64,000 bases of DNA from Sphingobacterium sp. UGAL515B_05 (lineage in GTDB: Bacteria > Bacteroidota > Bacteroidia > Sphingobacteriales > Sphingobacteriaceae), in assembly GCF_033097525.1 (NCBI RefSeq), contig NZ_CP109907.1:4588001-4652000 (forward strand), written 5' to 3'. Of this stretch, positions 35,952 through 44,953 are shown piece by piece (within the stretch, counting starts at the first letter, position 1; each line of letters begins with the position of its first letter). A program made the position numbers and the translations under genes. The notes beneath the pieces were generated by a model that was not told the DNA's origin, did no database searches, and worked only from the letters and a program-made list of their open reading frames with translations.

Positions 35952-36467
35952 TATAGAGGTTGTCAAGCCTATGAACTTTAAAAGATTTTTGCTATCGAAA
36001 AGTAAAGTGGTAAAATGTGTCCCTGTTTTCATCGTCAGTCTGGTACCGCCCGGAAAAGAGCTTCCAGCATCAAGTTTTTCCTTTTTAACATTGTGTCGGC
36101 TGAATTTTGAGAGCGCCTCTTTGACTGTTGTTTTATTGATCGCTAGATCAAAAGGCAATCCTTCGACCACCAGAAACTTGTCTTCAGGGATATCAAAAAA
36201 TAATTCATTGACGGATTTATCAGCCCCATAATTGCTATAGAGTTCCAAGCCGGATTTTGTGATCCATTTTGCATACTTTTCTTCGTTGGCATCTTCATAG
36301 AAGACTGTTTTTACGTTTAATGTAGCCGCTATTTTATCTATTGTCTGGGGAAATACAAATTCACTGTTTTTATTTAACAATGATTTTAACTCCGCTTTGT
36401 TCTGCGCGAAAGTCGTTGCAGCAAAAAGGAAAAGACCTATATTTAATGTAAATGATTTTATCTTCAT
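35931..36467 (-). CDS. exported hypothetical protein
   Basis: A 178-residue protein with a clear signal peptide (KIKSFTLNIGLFLFAATTFA, then QNKAE). The mature part is mixed alpha/beta with no cysteines, catalytic motif or repeat that I recognise. The frame is open further upstream, but a signal peptide only makes sense from one of the adjacent ATG codons (36470 or 36467); the latter is chosen. No operon partner. Function unknown. Confidence 0.75.
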   Translation of the reverse strand: MKIKSFTLNIGLFLFAATTFAQNKAELKSLLNKNSEFVFPQTIDKIAATLNVKTVFYEDANEEKYAKWITKSGLELYSNYGADKSVNELFFDIPEDKFLVVEGLPFDLAINKTTVKEALSKFSRHNVKKEKLDAGSSFPGGTRLTMKTGTHFTTLLFDSKNLLKFIGLTTSIIDPAAN

Positions 36468-36795
36468 CATATCCTTGTTATATGTTTGGCAGTTGTTTAT
36501 GTCCGCTAGATTAAAATTAATCAAACGAGTAAAAATATACAATAGTGCTTTATACTTGTTTTGATAGCGGGATCAACCAAAGTTTTCAGCATGCGTATCG
36601 CCTATAATCGATCTAATTTAATCCTAAAAGCGCGTATAAGAGATCTTTTTTATTGCTTGCAATGATAATGGAAACTATTAGGGATGGAAGCGCTAAATTT
36701 AGGGATAAGCTATTTAAAGCAACAGTGTTTATCGTTATAATAATGAGATGGATAAAATATCATTCTGCAGAAAACAATTTAGCGTATTGGACAGT

Positions 36796-36811
36796 TACAA
36801 TTTAAATTGTA
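36796..36811. promoter_or_regulatory. palindromic operator candidate before the bestrophin gene
   Basis: The perfect 16-bp palindrome TACAATTTAAATTGTA lies between a TTG (36787-36789) and TACTTTCA (36810-36817), which are 20 nt apart, so it would sit within the promoter. It starts 55 bp before the bestrophin ATG. The rest of the 36468-36850 spacer shows no gene. Confidence 0.45.
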
Positions 36812-36850
36812 CTTTCATAACGTTTTAATAAAGGAAGATATTTAATTTTT

Positions 36851-37873
36851 ATGATCACAACCAAGTATTTTAACTATCGGCAAATATTTAATTTAGCGGG
36901 TGCCCATTTAATATGGCTGACGCTTTGGTGCTCTCTGGTGGCGGTCATTTATTATTTTTTTAATTGGCAGTGGATGATAATTCCCTGGGTGCCATTGGCT
37001 TTGATTGGAACCGCTGAGGCTTTTTACGTCGGGTTTAAGAATAATCAGGCCTATGATAGACTTTGGGAAGCGCGGAAAATCTGGGGTGGGATTGTCAATT
37101 CAAGTCGTTCTTTCACGGCAATGTTATATGCCTTTGATACCCAGGATGGTGATCATACCGATTTGGAGGAGCGGAGGAAAAGGATTGCTTATCGCCATAT
37201 CGCTTGGTTATATACTTTTCGTGAGCAGTTGTTGATCCCGACAGAATGGGAGCATGTCAGTTTGAAAAAACACTTTGGTTCAATGAATGTTAAACGGAAC
37301 AGGCTGATAAAGGCTGGCTTTCCTGATTATAGTAGAACATCGATTTTTTTACGCAAATACCTTTCTACAGATGAGTTTAAGTTGCAGAGCACTTATAAAA
37401 ATTTTGCAACGTATTTGATTTCTAAACAAGCAAAGGAAGTTAATGCATTGAAAAATGATCAAATCATTTCGGATTTTAACCAAACCCAACTGCAGAATTG
37501 TCTGAATCAATTTTACGACTATCAAGGTCAGGCGGAAAGAATCAAAAAATTTCCTTCACCGAGACAGTTTGCCAGTACAGCATTTGTCTTTAATGTTATT
37601 CTCATCATTCTGCTTCCATTGGGCCTAGTAAACGAATTTGCGAAATTGGGAGACTGGGGGATATGGACGAGTATTCCTTTTTGTGTGGTAATTGGATGGA
37701 TTTATATCGTGATGGAATTGGTCGGCGATTATACCGAAAATCCTTTTGGAGGACTCATGTTTGATGTGCCTATGCTTTCTATTTGTCGAACCATAGAAAT
37801 TGATGTGTTGCAAATGGTGGGAGATGAGGATCTTCCGGAAGCAATTGCATCGAAAAATGGTGTTTTGGTTTAA
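36851..37873 (+). CDS. bestrophin-family anion channel protein
   Basis: Membrane protein of 340 residues of the bestrophin/UPF0187 family, a pentameric chloride-type channel. Two hydrophobic hairpins are visible, near residues 20-60 and 235-280. Diagnostic stretches are AFYVGFKNNQAYDRLWEARKIW and, near the C terminus, DYTENPFGGLMFDVPM. The physiological ion and trigger are not known for bacterial members. It ends 6 bp before the convergent Lrp gene, so there is no room for a separate terminator. Confidence 0.9.
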   Translation: MITTKYFNYRQIFNLAGAHLIWLTLWCSLVAVIYYFFNWQWMIIPWVPLALIGTAEAFYVGFKNNQAYDRLWEARKIWGGIVNSSRSFTAMLYAFDTQDGDHTDLEERRKRIAYRHIAWLYTFREQLLIPTEWEHVSLKKHFGSMNVKRNRLIKAGFPDYSRTSIFLRKYLSTDEFKLQSTYKNFATYLISKQAKEVNALKNDQIISDFNQTQLQNCLNQFYDYQGQAERIKKFPSPRQFASTAFVFNVILIILLPLGLVNEFAKLGDWGIWTSIPFCVVIGWIYIVMELVGDYTENPFGGLMFDVPMLSICRTIEIDVLQMVGDEDLPEAIASKNGVLV

Positions 37874-37879
37874 ATTTCC

Positions 37880-38338
37880 TTATACATTTATTGCAATTGT
37901 ATTCTTTACCTCGGCGATCATAAATGAGCTATGGGTGCTGGCGATATGCTGTAGGCTTGTCAATTTCGTTAACATAAAGCTCCGATAGTCTGCCATATCA
38001 TGGACACAAATCTTTAGGATATAGTCGTAGTCGCCACTCACGTGGAAACACTCGGTTACCTCCTGAAGGTTCATGACCTCTTTTTCAAATTGTAAAATAT
38101 ACTCCTTTTTATGCTGTGTTAATTTTACGTGGCATAATACAAGGAAATCTTTTGCTATTTTCTTTTTATCCAGTATGGCGACATAGCTAGCGATAATTCC
38201 AGTATTCTCGAGTTTACGGACTCTTTCATAGACCGCTGTTACAGACAAGTTCAGTTTGTAGGATAGTTCTTTGGTCGTTTGTTTAGCATCTTCCTGTAGA
38301 AAACGCAATAGCTTACGGTCAATCTCGTCAAATTGCAT
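37880..38338 (-). CDS. Lrp/AsnC-family transcription regulator
   Basis: A 152-residue regulator with an N-terminal helix-turn-helix (about 5-55; DRKLLRFLQEDAKQTTKELS then LSVTAVYERVRKLE) and a C-terminal RAM ligand-binding domain (about 65-145; VTECFHVSGDYDYILKI). It is divergent from a methionine gamma-lyase-like gene, a pairing known for local Lrp-type regulators of amino-acid catabolic enzymes, so it probably senses an amino acid and controls that gene (inference). Confidence 0.92.
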   Translation of the reverse strand: MQFDEIDRKLLRFLQEDAKQTTKELSYKLNLSVTAVYERVRKLENTGIIASYVAILDKKKIAKDFLVLCHVKLTQHKKEYILQFEKEVMNLQEVTECFHVSGDYDYILKICVHDMADYRSFMLTKLTSLQHIASTHSSFMIAEVKNTIAINV

Positions 38339-38371
38339 AGATTTTTTTTTGGTTTTTACTAGCTCGTTTTA

Positions 38372-38442
38372 AATTAGCTAGATGTTTTAACTAATTATTG
38401 TTTCTATAATAGATTTATATTCTAAGATAAGTAAAATTACTT
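38372..38442. promoter_or_regulatory. candidate Lrp-type operator sites
   Basis: The divergent spacer contains AATTAG (38372-38377) inverted with CTAATT (38391-38396), and AAGTAA-AA-TTACTT (38429-38442), which overlaps ATTAC-TT-GTAAT. AT-rich inverted repeats of this size are typical of Lrp/AsnC binding sites. Confidence 0.45.
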
Positions 38443-38482
38443 GTAATATAATTTGAAATATCTCAATTTTAAAGATAAAAAC

Positions 38483-39688
38483 ATGGAAAATTTTAATGCA
38501 GCAAATGAAATTCAAGATTTGCAATACTTTGGTGAGTTTGGAGGTGTGAACCCGTCAATTTCTGATAGCTCCACCTATACTTTTCTTTCGGCTAAAAAAA
38601 TGTTCGACACATTTGAAGGGAATGCGGAAGGCTGTTATCTCTACTCAAGGCATTCGTCGCCCATGAATTTGTATTTGGCACAAGCCTTGGCAAAAATGGA
38701 GGATACCGCTGCGGCCAATGTAACATCTTCGGGGATGGGAGCGATTACAACAGTTCTTTTACAACTATGTAAAAGTGGTGACCATATCATTTCCAGCAGA
38801 ACAATCTACGGTGGTACTTACGCCTTTCTTAAAAATTTTCTCCCGCCTTTCCAGATTGAGACGACGTTTTTGGATATTAATGATGTCGAAGAACTCGAAA
38901 GATCGATAAGACCTAACACAAAAGTGTTGTATTGTGAAAGTGTGAGCAACCCTTTATTGCGTGTCGCAGATTTAAGAAAACTTTCGGCCATCTGTAAAAA
39001 ACACAAGCTAAAACTGATTGTCGACAATACGTTTTCTCCATTGTCCATCTCGCCAACACTTTTGGGAGCAGACATTGTCATTCATAGTTTAACGAAATTT
39101 ATCAATGGCAGCAGTGACACAGTCGGTGGGGTTTATTGTGGAAATCAGGAGTTTATTAATGAAACGAAAAATGTGAACACAGGTGCCTGTATGTTATTGG
39201 GGCCAACGATGGACAGCTTACGTTCGGCAAGTATATTGAAGAATTTAAGAACACTTCATATACGGATGAAGCAACATAGTTATAATGCAATGTATCTTGC
39301 CGAACGGTTTGAGAAAGATGGATTAAAAGTATCTTATCCGGGCTTACAGTCGCATCGAGATCATGAACTAATGAAAACTATGATGCATGAGACCTATGGT
39401 TTTGGTGGCTTAATGACAGTTGATGTGGAAACAACCGAAAAAGCCAATGAACTAATGGAACTGATGCAGGCTGAAAATTTAGGGTATTTAGCTGTCAGCC
39501 TAGGATTCTATAAGACGCTATTCTCCTGTTCAGGTAGCTCTACGTCATCAGAAATTCCTGAGGAAGATCGTTTGAAGATGGGTATTTCCGATGGATTGAT
39601 CAGGTTTTCAATTGGTCTAGATCAAGACATTGAGCGTACCTACCAAAAAATGAGAGCATGCATGCAAAAGACTGGAATTATAAAATAA
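38483..39688 (+). CDS. PLP-dependent trans-sulfuration enzyme (methionine gamma-lyase-like)
   Basis: Cys/Met-metabolism fold-type I enzyme of 401 residues from the ATG at 38483. It has YSRHSSPMNLYLAQALAKME near the N terminus, SSGMGAI, YGGTY, DNTFSPL and the Schiff-base lysine in IHSLTKFINGSSDTVGG. It could cleave methionine or a related sulfur amino acid, or make cystathionine; the Lrp neighbour favours a catabolic lyase. Exact activity is not assignable by eye. An upstream TTG at 38453 is a weaker start. Confidence 0.87.
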   Translation: MENFNAANEIQDLQYFGEFGGVNPSISDSSTYTFLSAKKMFDTFEGNAEGCYLYSRHSSPMNLYLAQALAKMEDTAAANVTSSGMGAITTVLLQLCKSGDHIISSRTIYGGTYAFLKNFLPPFQIETTFLDINDVEELERSIRPNTKVLYCESVSNPLLRVADLRKLSAICKKHKLKLIVDNTFSPLSISPTLLGADIVIHSLTKFINGSSDTVGGVYCGNQEFINETKNVNTGACMLLGPTMDSLRSASILKNLRTLHIRMKQHSYNAMYLAERFEKDGLKVSYPGLQSHRDHELMKTMMHETYGFGGLMTVDVETTEKANELMELMQAENLGYLAVSLGFYKTLFSCSGSSTSSEIPEEDRLKMGISDGLIRFSIGLDQDIERTYQKMRACMQKTGIIK

Positions 39689-39763
39689 TGTAGAATTAAT
39701 CGCCATTGGTTGAGCAAAAAGTCAACGACAATAGAAGAGATCCGTAACTATTTTGACCTTTTT

Positions 39764-42700
39764 CTACATAAATAGTTTACGGATATTCTCGTGCAATGCA
39801 GGCTTACTGATTTTGAGAAACTCATGAATAAGATCCTCACTTGTGGGCGGCCGATGTGGAAAGGCATATTGCTGTAAAAATCTCCTCAAAGCAGTATTTA
39901 TTTTTTCTTCACCTATTAATTCATGTAATTGATACATGGCTAGCAGGCCTTTATAATAGGCTACATTTGTATTTCCGGGAGATACCCTCATTAAAGCTTC
40001 ATCTGCACCGTTTGCTTTTCCAATTTCATAAAGATCCTGATACATTTTGACCACGTTCTTAATTCCTTCGGGGCCATGTTTGTGTTTATAACACATCAAC
40101 TCAGTATACATAGCGAGCGTTTCTGTCAGCATCGTAGCACCTTCTCGCCGGTCATCGGGATCGATTTGACTGTTACCCCACCATTGGTGCGATAATTCAT
40201 GTCCGGCAAGTTCATTAATGACATCTCTTGTTTTTTCACGACGTAGGTCTGAATGAAAAGTCGTGTTTTCATTCATGAAAATCGTACCGGGATAAGCTGT
40301 CGCATTAAATCCACTAACAAATCCAGATATTTCAACGAAACGTATGCTTTTAAATGGATATTTTCCAAAGTTGTTTTGGCAATAGGCTAAAGTTCTTTTT
40401 GAGTCGTTTATAAGTTGTTTAACATTCTCAGGGTGTTTACTGTCATAATATACCTCGACGGATATGTCGTCGTAAGTGGATTTTTCAACTGCATATACAG
40501 CAGAAGAAATTCCAAAACGAAAGGGAATCGGCCCTATTGATTTATAATGAAAAAAGTTTCGATTCCCCTTCCGCCATTTTCTGATGAATTCCCCGGTCGC
40601 GATACAGGTTTGGTCGAGGTCACTGGAAATAATTGTTTCAAGGTCGACATATCCATAATCGTAAGGAAGAGCATCAGGTTGATCTAACTTTTTTAAAGCG
40701 CTTGCTTTTCCGAGTTTTCGTTTTTCACGCTCAAGCGGGTCTTCTATTTCATTTTGGTGCTGATAACCGAATATGGGATAATAGCGACTAATACGCATAA
40801 AAGATCCATTAGCTAAGATGGCATTCATGGGGTCGTGACGGTTGAAAGGTGTCCATTTGTATTTTAGGGCAAATTTCATCGTAATAGAATCTCCAGGCAT
40901 GAAAGGGCTTGTAAGTTTAAATCGGCGATGGCCATAGGTATTGTCGTTCGCTTTTTGTAAAGTACGGTCTATTTTGACCTGTACTAATTCCATCGAGGGA
41001 TCTGTGTAGAGCAGTAGACTATCCAGCGGAGCACCTGATTTATTGACAAGCTTATACCGACCGCTAATGACATATTCATTTGATGTTGGATAAAGATCTA
41101 TCTCGGTTTTGACTGAGACGATTGTCGGTTGAGCTATATCTTGATAGGGTCTATATTTCTGTTCATAATGTTGCATCCATTCGATTTTCGCCTCAGAGCT
41201 GCTAACCTGAGTCTTTTGATAGATACGATAACCCGAAACTGACAGAATGGCAAACATCAGTAATGAGAAGACCTTTAAGCTTAAATCTGATTTTAAGACG
41301 GCAGAAATATGCTTCGCCTTGTTTCGTTTATGAATAGAATATATAGCTATAAGGACTGAAAAGGATGTCCAATAGACCATCTTAAAGCTGAATGCATGCA
41401 GATAGGCACCAAATTGATTCATGTCGCCGCTATATTGTAAGGGAGATTTCGCAAAACGAAAAACTGGATGTTCTAAGCCAAGCATGATCCCAATAAATGA
41501 ATTGGTCAATACAAAAAACAAGACCGTCAAAAGTAATGCTGGATATTTTACTCCAACAATCGACTGTATGCTGATAATAACTGAAGCATACAGGAATGAC
41601 GGAATACCAAGAATATAGAAAAGACTTATATATAGATTCCATTCAATTTTTGGATATTGGAATATAAATTGAAGAACAATGCATTGCAGTATGCTTATTG
41701 TAATAAGCAATAATGCAATACAGCATAACGAGATCCATTTGGCCAGTGAGATAACAGTGGTCTGTACAGGAGTGCTGTCTTCGAGTACATTCATCCGCGT
41801 AGTTCGAGAGCGCCAGACTGTCTCCATACCATAAAAAGATAAGAGGGAAAGCAAAAAAAAAGGAAAGCTATTGATGATGTTCCGAATCATCAATCCAGTA
41901 CTAGCATAACGTTGGGGCAAGCGCATTCCTGCATCGATATCACTGTATATTTCCATACCAAGAAAAAACACCCATAAGGCAATGATAATGACAAAGGGTA
42001 TGCCTTTCACTAGAAAGCGAATGTCCATCTTTAAGAAGCTATAAAACGTATGCCATTTATAAGAAAAACCCTTGTCTGAAACGCTTATTTCAACCTTAGC
42101 AGATGGGGGGCGCTGTCCCGTTTCTCGCAACTGCGGTTTTGTCTTCTGTTTTTGCGAGTGTTGAAAACGTGCTTGATAAATAGCAAAAAGCATAAGCGCG
42201 GCTGAAAATACAAATACACCAAGGCGGTTTATTAAAAAATTTCCTTTGAGCTGCAGCAATTTCGAGTTTTTCAAGGCTGGACTCCATGATTGACATTGTT
42301 CAAAGAAAGCTGCGAGACCAAAAGGGTCCATTATCGCCATCAATCTCATGGTTTCGGTGGAAACGGGTGATGCATTGGCAAATAATGGCGAATTTGAAAA
42401 TAGAGAAGCGATGAAATAAAGAATGTAGATAAAAATCCCCGAAAGAAAAACAAGTGTCTTGCTTCGGCTGCTCCAAGCAATCGCGCTAACAATTGCGGTA
42501 CAGAAAAAGATATTTGGAAGTACAAGCAGGAAATAGGGCTTTACGTAATTGAGCAGACGGAATGACATAAACTTTTCATGTTGACCTCCCTGTAATGTGT
42601 GACCGAGCATCAATCCAATAATAAACAATAGAAATGTGAGGGCTGTAATTAAAAGCACCAACACAAAACGACTTAGTAGAAAAATACTTTTATTTACCGG

Positions 42701-42970
42701 CGTTGTATATAGGAGTGATGAAAATTGTGCATCTATTTCTCGTAAAAATACCTGTGATGAAAAAATAACAATGGTAAAGATATTCAATAGCGACACAAGT
42801 CCAATGGTATAAGTTAATACAAAGGGCGAATTGGAGTAAACTCCGGTAAGCGAAAAAGAGCCTATAATACTAACCCAATAACCAAATGCTACAAAACTGA
42901 ATAATAGTGCCAGGAACCATTTTTTTGGAAAGTAAAAGCTGACTTCCAATAGAAAGTAGTCGATAAACAT
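39764..42970 (-). CDS. ABC transporter permease fused to M1-type aminopeptidase
   Basis: A 1068-residue fusion. The first 580 or so residues hold two blocks of about six transmembrane helices each (ABC-2-type permease style). The remainder resembles an M1 peptidase: GFNATAYPGTIFMNE, zinc site HELSH at 924-928 and an MLTETLAMYTEL segment whose Glu950 should be the third ligand. The spacing from the second His to Glu950 is 21 residues, against 18 in classical M1 enzymes. The peptidase part is probably extracytoplasmic. It starts 2 bp after its ATPase partner. Substrate unknown. Confidence 0.9.
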   Translation of the reverse strand: MFIDYFLLEVSFYFPKKWFLALLFSFVAFGYWVSIIGSFSLTGVYSNSPFVLTYTIGLVSLLNIFTIVIFSSQVFLREIDAQFSSLLYTTPVNKSIFLLSRFVLVLLITALTFLLFIIGLMLGHTLQGGQHEKFMSFRLLNYVKPYFLLVLPNIFFCTAIVSAIAWSSRSKTLVFLSGIFIYILYFIASLFSNSPLFANASPVSTETMRLMAIMDPFGLAAFFEQCQSWSPALKNSKLLQLKGNFLINRLGVFVFSAALMLFAIYQARFQHSQKQKTKPQLRETGQRPPSAKVEISVSDKGFSYKWHTFYSFLKMDIRFLVKGIPFVIIIALWVFFLGMEIYSDIDAGMRLPQRYASTGLMIRNIINSFPFFLLSLLSFYGMETVWRSRTTRMNVLEDSTPVQTTVISLAKWISLCCIALLLITISILQCIVLQFIFQYPKIEWNLYISLFYILGIPSFLYASVIISIQSIVGVKYPALLLTVLFFVLTNSFIGIMLGLEHPVFRFAKSPLQYSGDMNQFGAYLHAFSFKMVYWTSFSVLIAIYSIHKRNKAKHISAVLKSDLSLKVFSLLMFAILSVSGYRIYQKTQVSSSEAKIEWMQHYEQKYRPYQDIAQPTIVSVKTEIDLYPTSNEYVISGRYKLVNKSGAPLDSLLLYTDPSMELVQVKIDRTLQKANDNTYGHRRFKLTSPFMPGDSITMKFALKYKWTPFNRHDPMNAILANGSFMRISRYYPIFGYQHQNEIEDPLEREKRKLGKASALKKLDQPDALPYDYGYVDLETIISSDLDQTCIATGEFIRKWRKGNRNFFHYKSIGPIPFRFGISSAVYAVEKSTYDDISVEVYYDSKHPENVKQLINDSKRTLAYCQNNFGKYPFKSIRFVEISGFVSGFNATAYPGTIFMNENTTFHSDLRREKTRDVINELAGHELSHQWWGNSQIDPDDRREGATMLTETLAMYTELMCYKHKHGPEGIKNVVKMYQDLYEIGKANGADEALMRVSPGNTNVAYYKGLLAMYQLHELIGEEKINTALRRFLQQYAFPHRPPTSEDLIHEFLKISKPALHENIRKLFM

Positions 42971-42972
42971 GG

Positions 42973-43845
42973 CTATACAATTTGAGATAAATGTGTGAAA
43001 TAGACATCTTCCAGATCAGGTTTAATTTGCTCAAAACCAGTTTCCGGACTTACTGCGGCATAGATATGGACATCAAGACGCCCTCCATGTAATTGTGTTG
43101 ATAAGATGTGAAAGTTTTCGCTAAAATATTGTAATTCGTTTTTGTTGATCGTTTTTGCCCAAATATTGCCTTCCAACGATTTTAGAAAGTCGTTCGGTGC
43201 ACCATTGACAATTAATCTTCCGTTATTGACAATCGCCATTTGCGCACAGAGGCTTCGTACATCTTCCACTAAATGTGTTGAAAGGATTACTATAATCTGT
43301 TCGCCGATTTCACTGAGCAGATTATTGAAACGATTGCGCTCTTGGGGATCGAGGCCAGCCGTAGGCTCGTCTACAATGATGATTTGAGGCGAACCTAACA
43401 TTGCCTGTGCAATGCCAAAACGTTGCCGCATTCCTCCCGAAAAATTGTGAACTTCTTTGTCCCGAAATTCGTAAAGATTTACTCGTGCGAGTAAATCCAA
43501 TATATGCTCCTTTCGTCCTTCTTTTTTAATTCCTTTAAGTACGGCAAGATGATGCATGAGCTGATAGGCGGATAGGTGCGGATATACCCCAAAATCTTGC
43601 GGTAGGTAACCGAGCTGTTTTTTTATAAAAGAGAGGTCATTTAAAATATTGACCTCATTCAATACGATTGAGCCGGTATCTGCCTGTTCTAAGCCAGCGA
43701 TTATCTTCATTAATGTTGATTTTCCAGCACCATTTGGACCTAACAGCCCAAACATGCCTTGACCGATATGTAATGAAAACTCCGTAATCGCTTTCACCCC
43801 GTTAGGATAGGTTTTCGAAAGATTCTGGATGTGTAGCTGGTTCAT
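42973..43845 (-). CDS. ABC transporter ATP-binding protein
   Basis: Cytosolic ATPase of 290 residues that powers the neighbouring permease. Walker A is LLGPNGAGKST near residues 32-42, Q-loop YLPQDFGVYPHLSAYQLM, signature FSGGMRQR, and Walker B IIIVDEPTAGLDP, followed by the H-loop STHLVEDV. The start is the ATG at 43845; an upstream in-frame ATG at 43875 would add ten residues. With only two nucleotides before the permease/peptidase gene, the two form one unit. Confidence 0.93.
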   Translation of the reverse strand: MNQLHIQNLSKTYPNGVKAITEFSLHIGQGMFGLLGPNGAGKSTLMKIIAGLEQADTGSIVLNEVNILNDLSFIKKQLGYLPQDFGVYPHLSAYQLMHHLAVLKGIKKEGRKEHILDLLARVNLYEFRDKEVHNFSGGMRQRFGIAQAMLGSPQIIIVDEPTAGLDPQERNRFNNLLSEIGEQIIVILSTHLVEDVRSLCAQMAIVNNGRLIVNGAPNDFLKSLEGNIWAKTINKNELQYFSENFHILSTQLHGGRLDVHIYAAVSPETGFEQIKPDLEDVYFTHLSQIV

Positions 43846-43912
43846 AATAGACTTGTCTTTACCCCGCATTACCATGTGGGCCCTATAAATGGTTAAATCC
43901 TAGTTTTATATG

Positions 43913-44119
43913 CTAATCGGGTACGAATTCCAATATATCACCTGGTTGGCATTCCAATACATTACATATAGCTTGTAGCGTTTCAAAACGTATACCTTTT
44001 GCCTTTCCGGTTTTTAATACCGAAAGATTACCCTGTGTAATGCCGATTAATTCTGCAAGTTCCTTACTTTGCATTTTTCTTTTAGCCAACATCACGTCTA
44101 TATTTACAACAATAGCCAT
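43913..44119 (-). CDS. small XRE regulator (YozG-like)
   Basis: A 68-residue protein made of one Cro/CI-type helix-turn-helix (MLAKRKMQSKELAELIGITQ then GNLSVLKTGKAKGIRFETLQ). The C-terminal ECQPGDILEFVPD is typical of YozG-like regulators. It follows a DUF2975 membrane protein by 3 bp, a pairing seen widely in Firmicutes and Bacteroidota. It is followed 67 bp later by the ABC ATPase on the same strand. Likely autoregulator through the upstream palindrome (inference). Confidence 0.88.
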   Translation of the reverse strand: MAIVVNIDVMLAKRKMQSKELAELIGITQGNLSVLKTGKAKGIRFETLQAICNVLECQPGDILEFVPD

Positions 44120-44122
44120 ATA

Positions 44123-44638
44123 CTAAATATATAAATCTTGTTCATCCTGTAAGTGGAGGCCTTGTCGGAAGATTTCCGCGAGAAAAAAGACAAAAATTCC
44201 CAAAATGAAATGTACAGCAATGAGTATGGCAATTCCCCCTTCAATTGTAACAAATATTGTAGCAATAGCCGTACAAATGGTTGGTAGCAAAATGTTTAAC
44301 CAGTAATACCGTTTGAGTATAAGGAGGTGGGATTTGGTGAAAAGCTTTCTTCGGGTAAACAATTTAAATATTTGCGCAGACAACAAAAAAAAGAGAGCAT
44401 AGCATGACAGGGGTAGTAAGAATGAAAATACTTTGTACGATAAGTTATCATCCACACTCATTAAGGGTGTTTTGGTAAACGGATAGTTGATATGAAGATA
44501 CATTCCATCGCTATAGGAAACCGTATTCCAGCTTGTCAGTAGGCATATCAACGAATAAATCGTCATGATTAAATATAAACTCCCTAAAAATGAAGTTATA
44601 TAGAATAAGACACCGCCGATTATTTTTGTTCGGTTCAT
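44123..44638 (-). CDS. DUF2975 membrane protein
   Basis: A 171-residue integral membrane protein with four hydrophobic segments (about 10-35, 68-92, 108-132, 138-160) and a soluble loop between the first two. The pattern and its XRE partner match DUF2975. The family has no established activity; it may sense membrane state and modulate the small XRE protein, which is speculation from gene pairing. Confidence 0.82.
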   Translation of the reverse strand: MNRTKIIGGVLFYITSFLGSLYLIMTIYSLICLLTSWNTVSYSDGMYLHINYPFTKTPLMSVDDNLSYKVFSFLLPLSCYALFFLLSAQIFKLFTRRKLFTKSHLLILKRYYWLNILLPTICTAIATIFVTIEGGIAILIAVHFILGIFVFFLAEIFRQGLHLQDEQDLYI

Positions 44639-44671
44639 GATGTATAATTTTGTTTGATACTGTAAAGCTAC

Positions 44672-44700
44672 AATTAATTACCGTAAAACGGTAATTAATT
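44672..44700. promoter_or_regulatory. 29-bp palindromic operator before the DUF2975/XRE genes
   Basis: AATTAATTACCGT (44672-44684) and ACGGTAATTAATT (44688-44700) form perfect 13-bp arms around AAA, starting 34 bp upstream of the DUF2975 ATG. Read on the minus strand, TAGCTTTA follows it and fits TAnnTTTG at 7 of 8 bases, so a bound repressor would cover the -33 region. Confidence 0.65.
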
Positions 44701-44953
44701 ATTTAAATAGCGTATTTTTTAAAAATAATAAGATACTCAAATCTCACAATGGACCTGGTCTTTTCGAGACTGTGGAGGATAGTAAGACATATTGGCAGGT
44801 ATGGAAACCAAGCACGCAGACCTTTTATCAATCCATGCCAAAGAAGAGGCAATTGTCACATAGACATCACTATTCACGACGATAGGGGCTGTAACAGTTA
44901 AAAAATCTCTTTTGGCATATCATTAGCAATTTAAAATCAATATTTTAGTTAAT
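44701..44953. other. spacer with an open but start-less minus frame
   Basis: Between the palindrome and the metallophosphoesterase, a minus-strand frame stays open for about 60 codons (roughly 44926 to 44737, reading TAPIVVNSDVYVTIASSLAW in part). It has no convincing start or family match. It may be a decayed gene or chance. Nothing else is seen here. Confidence 0.25.
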
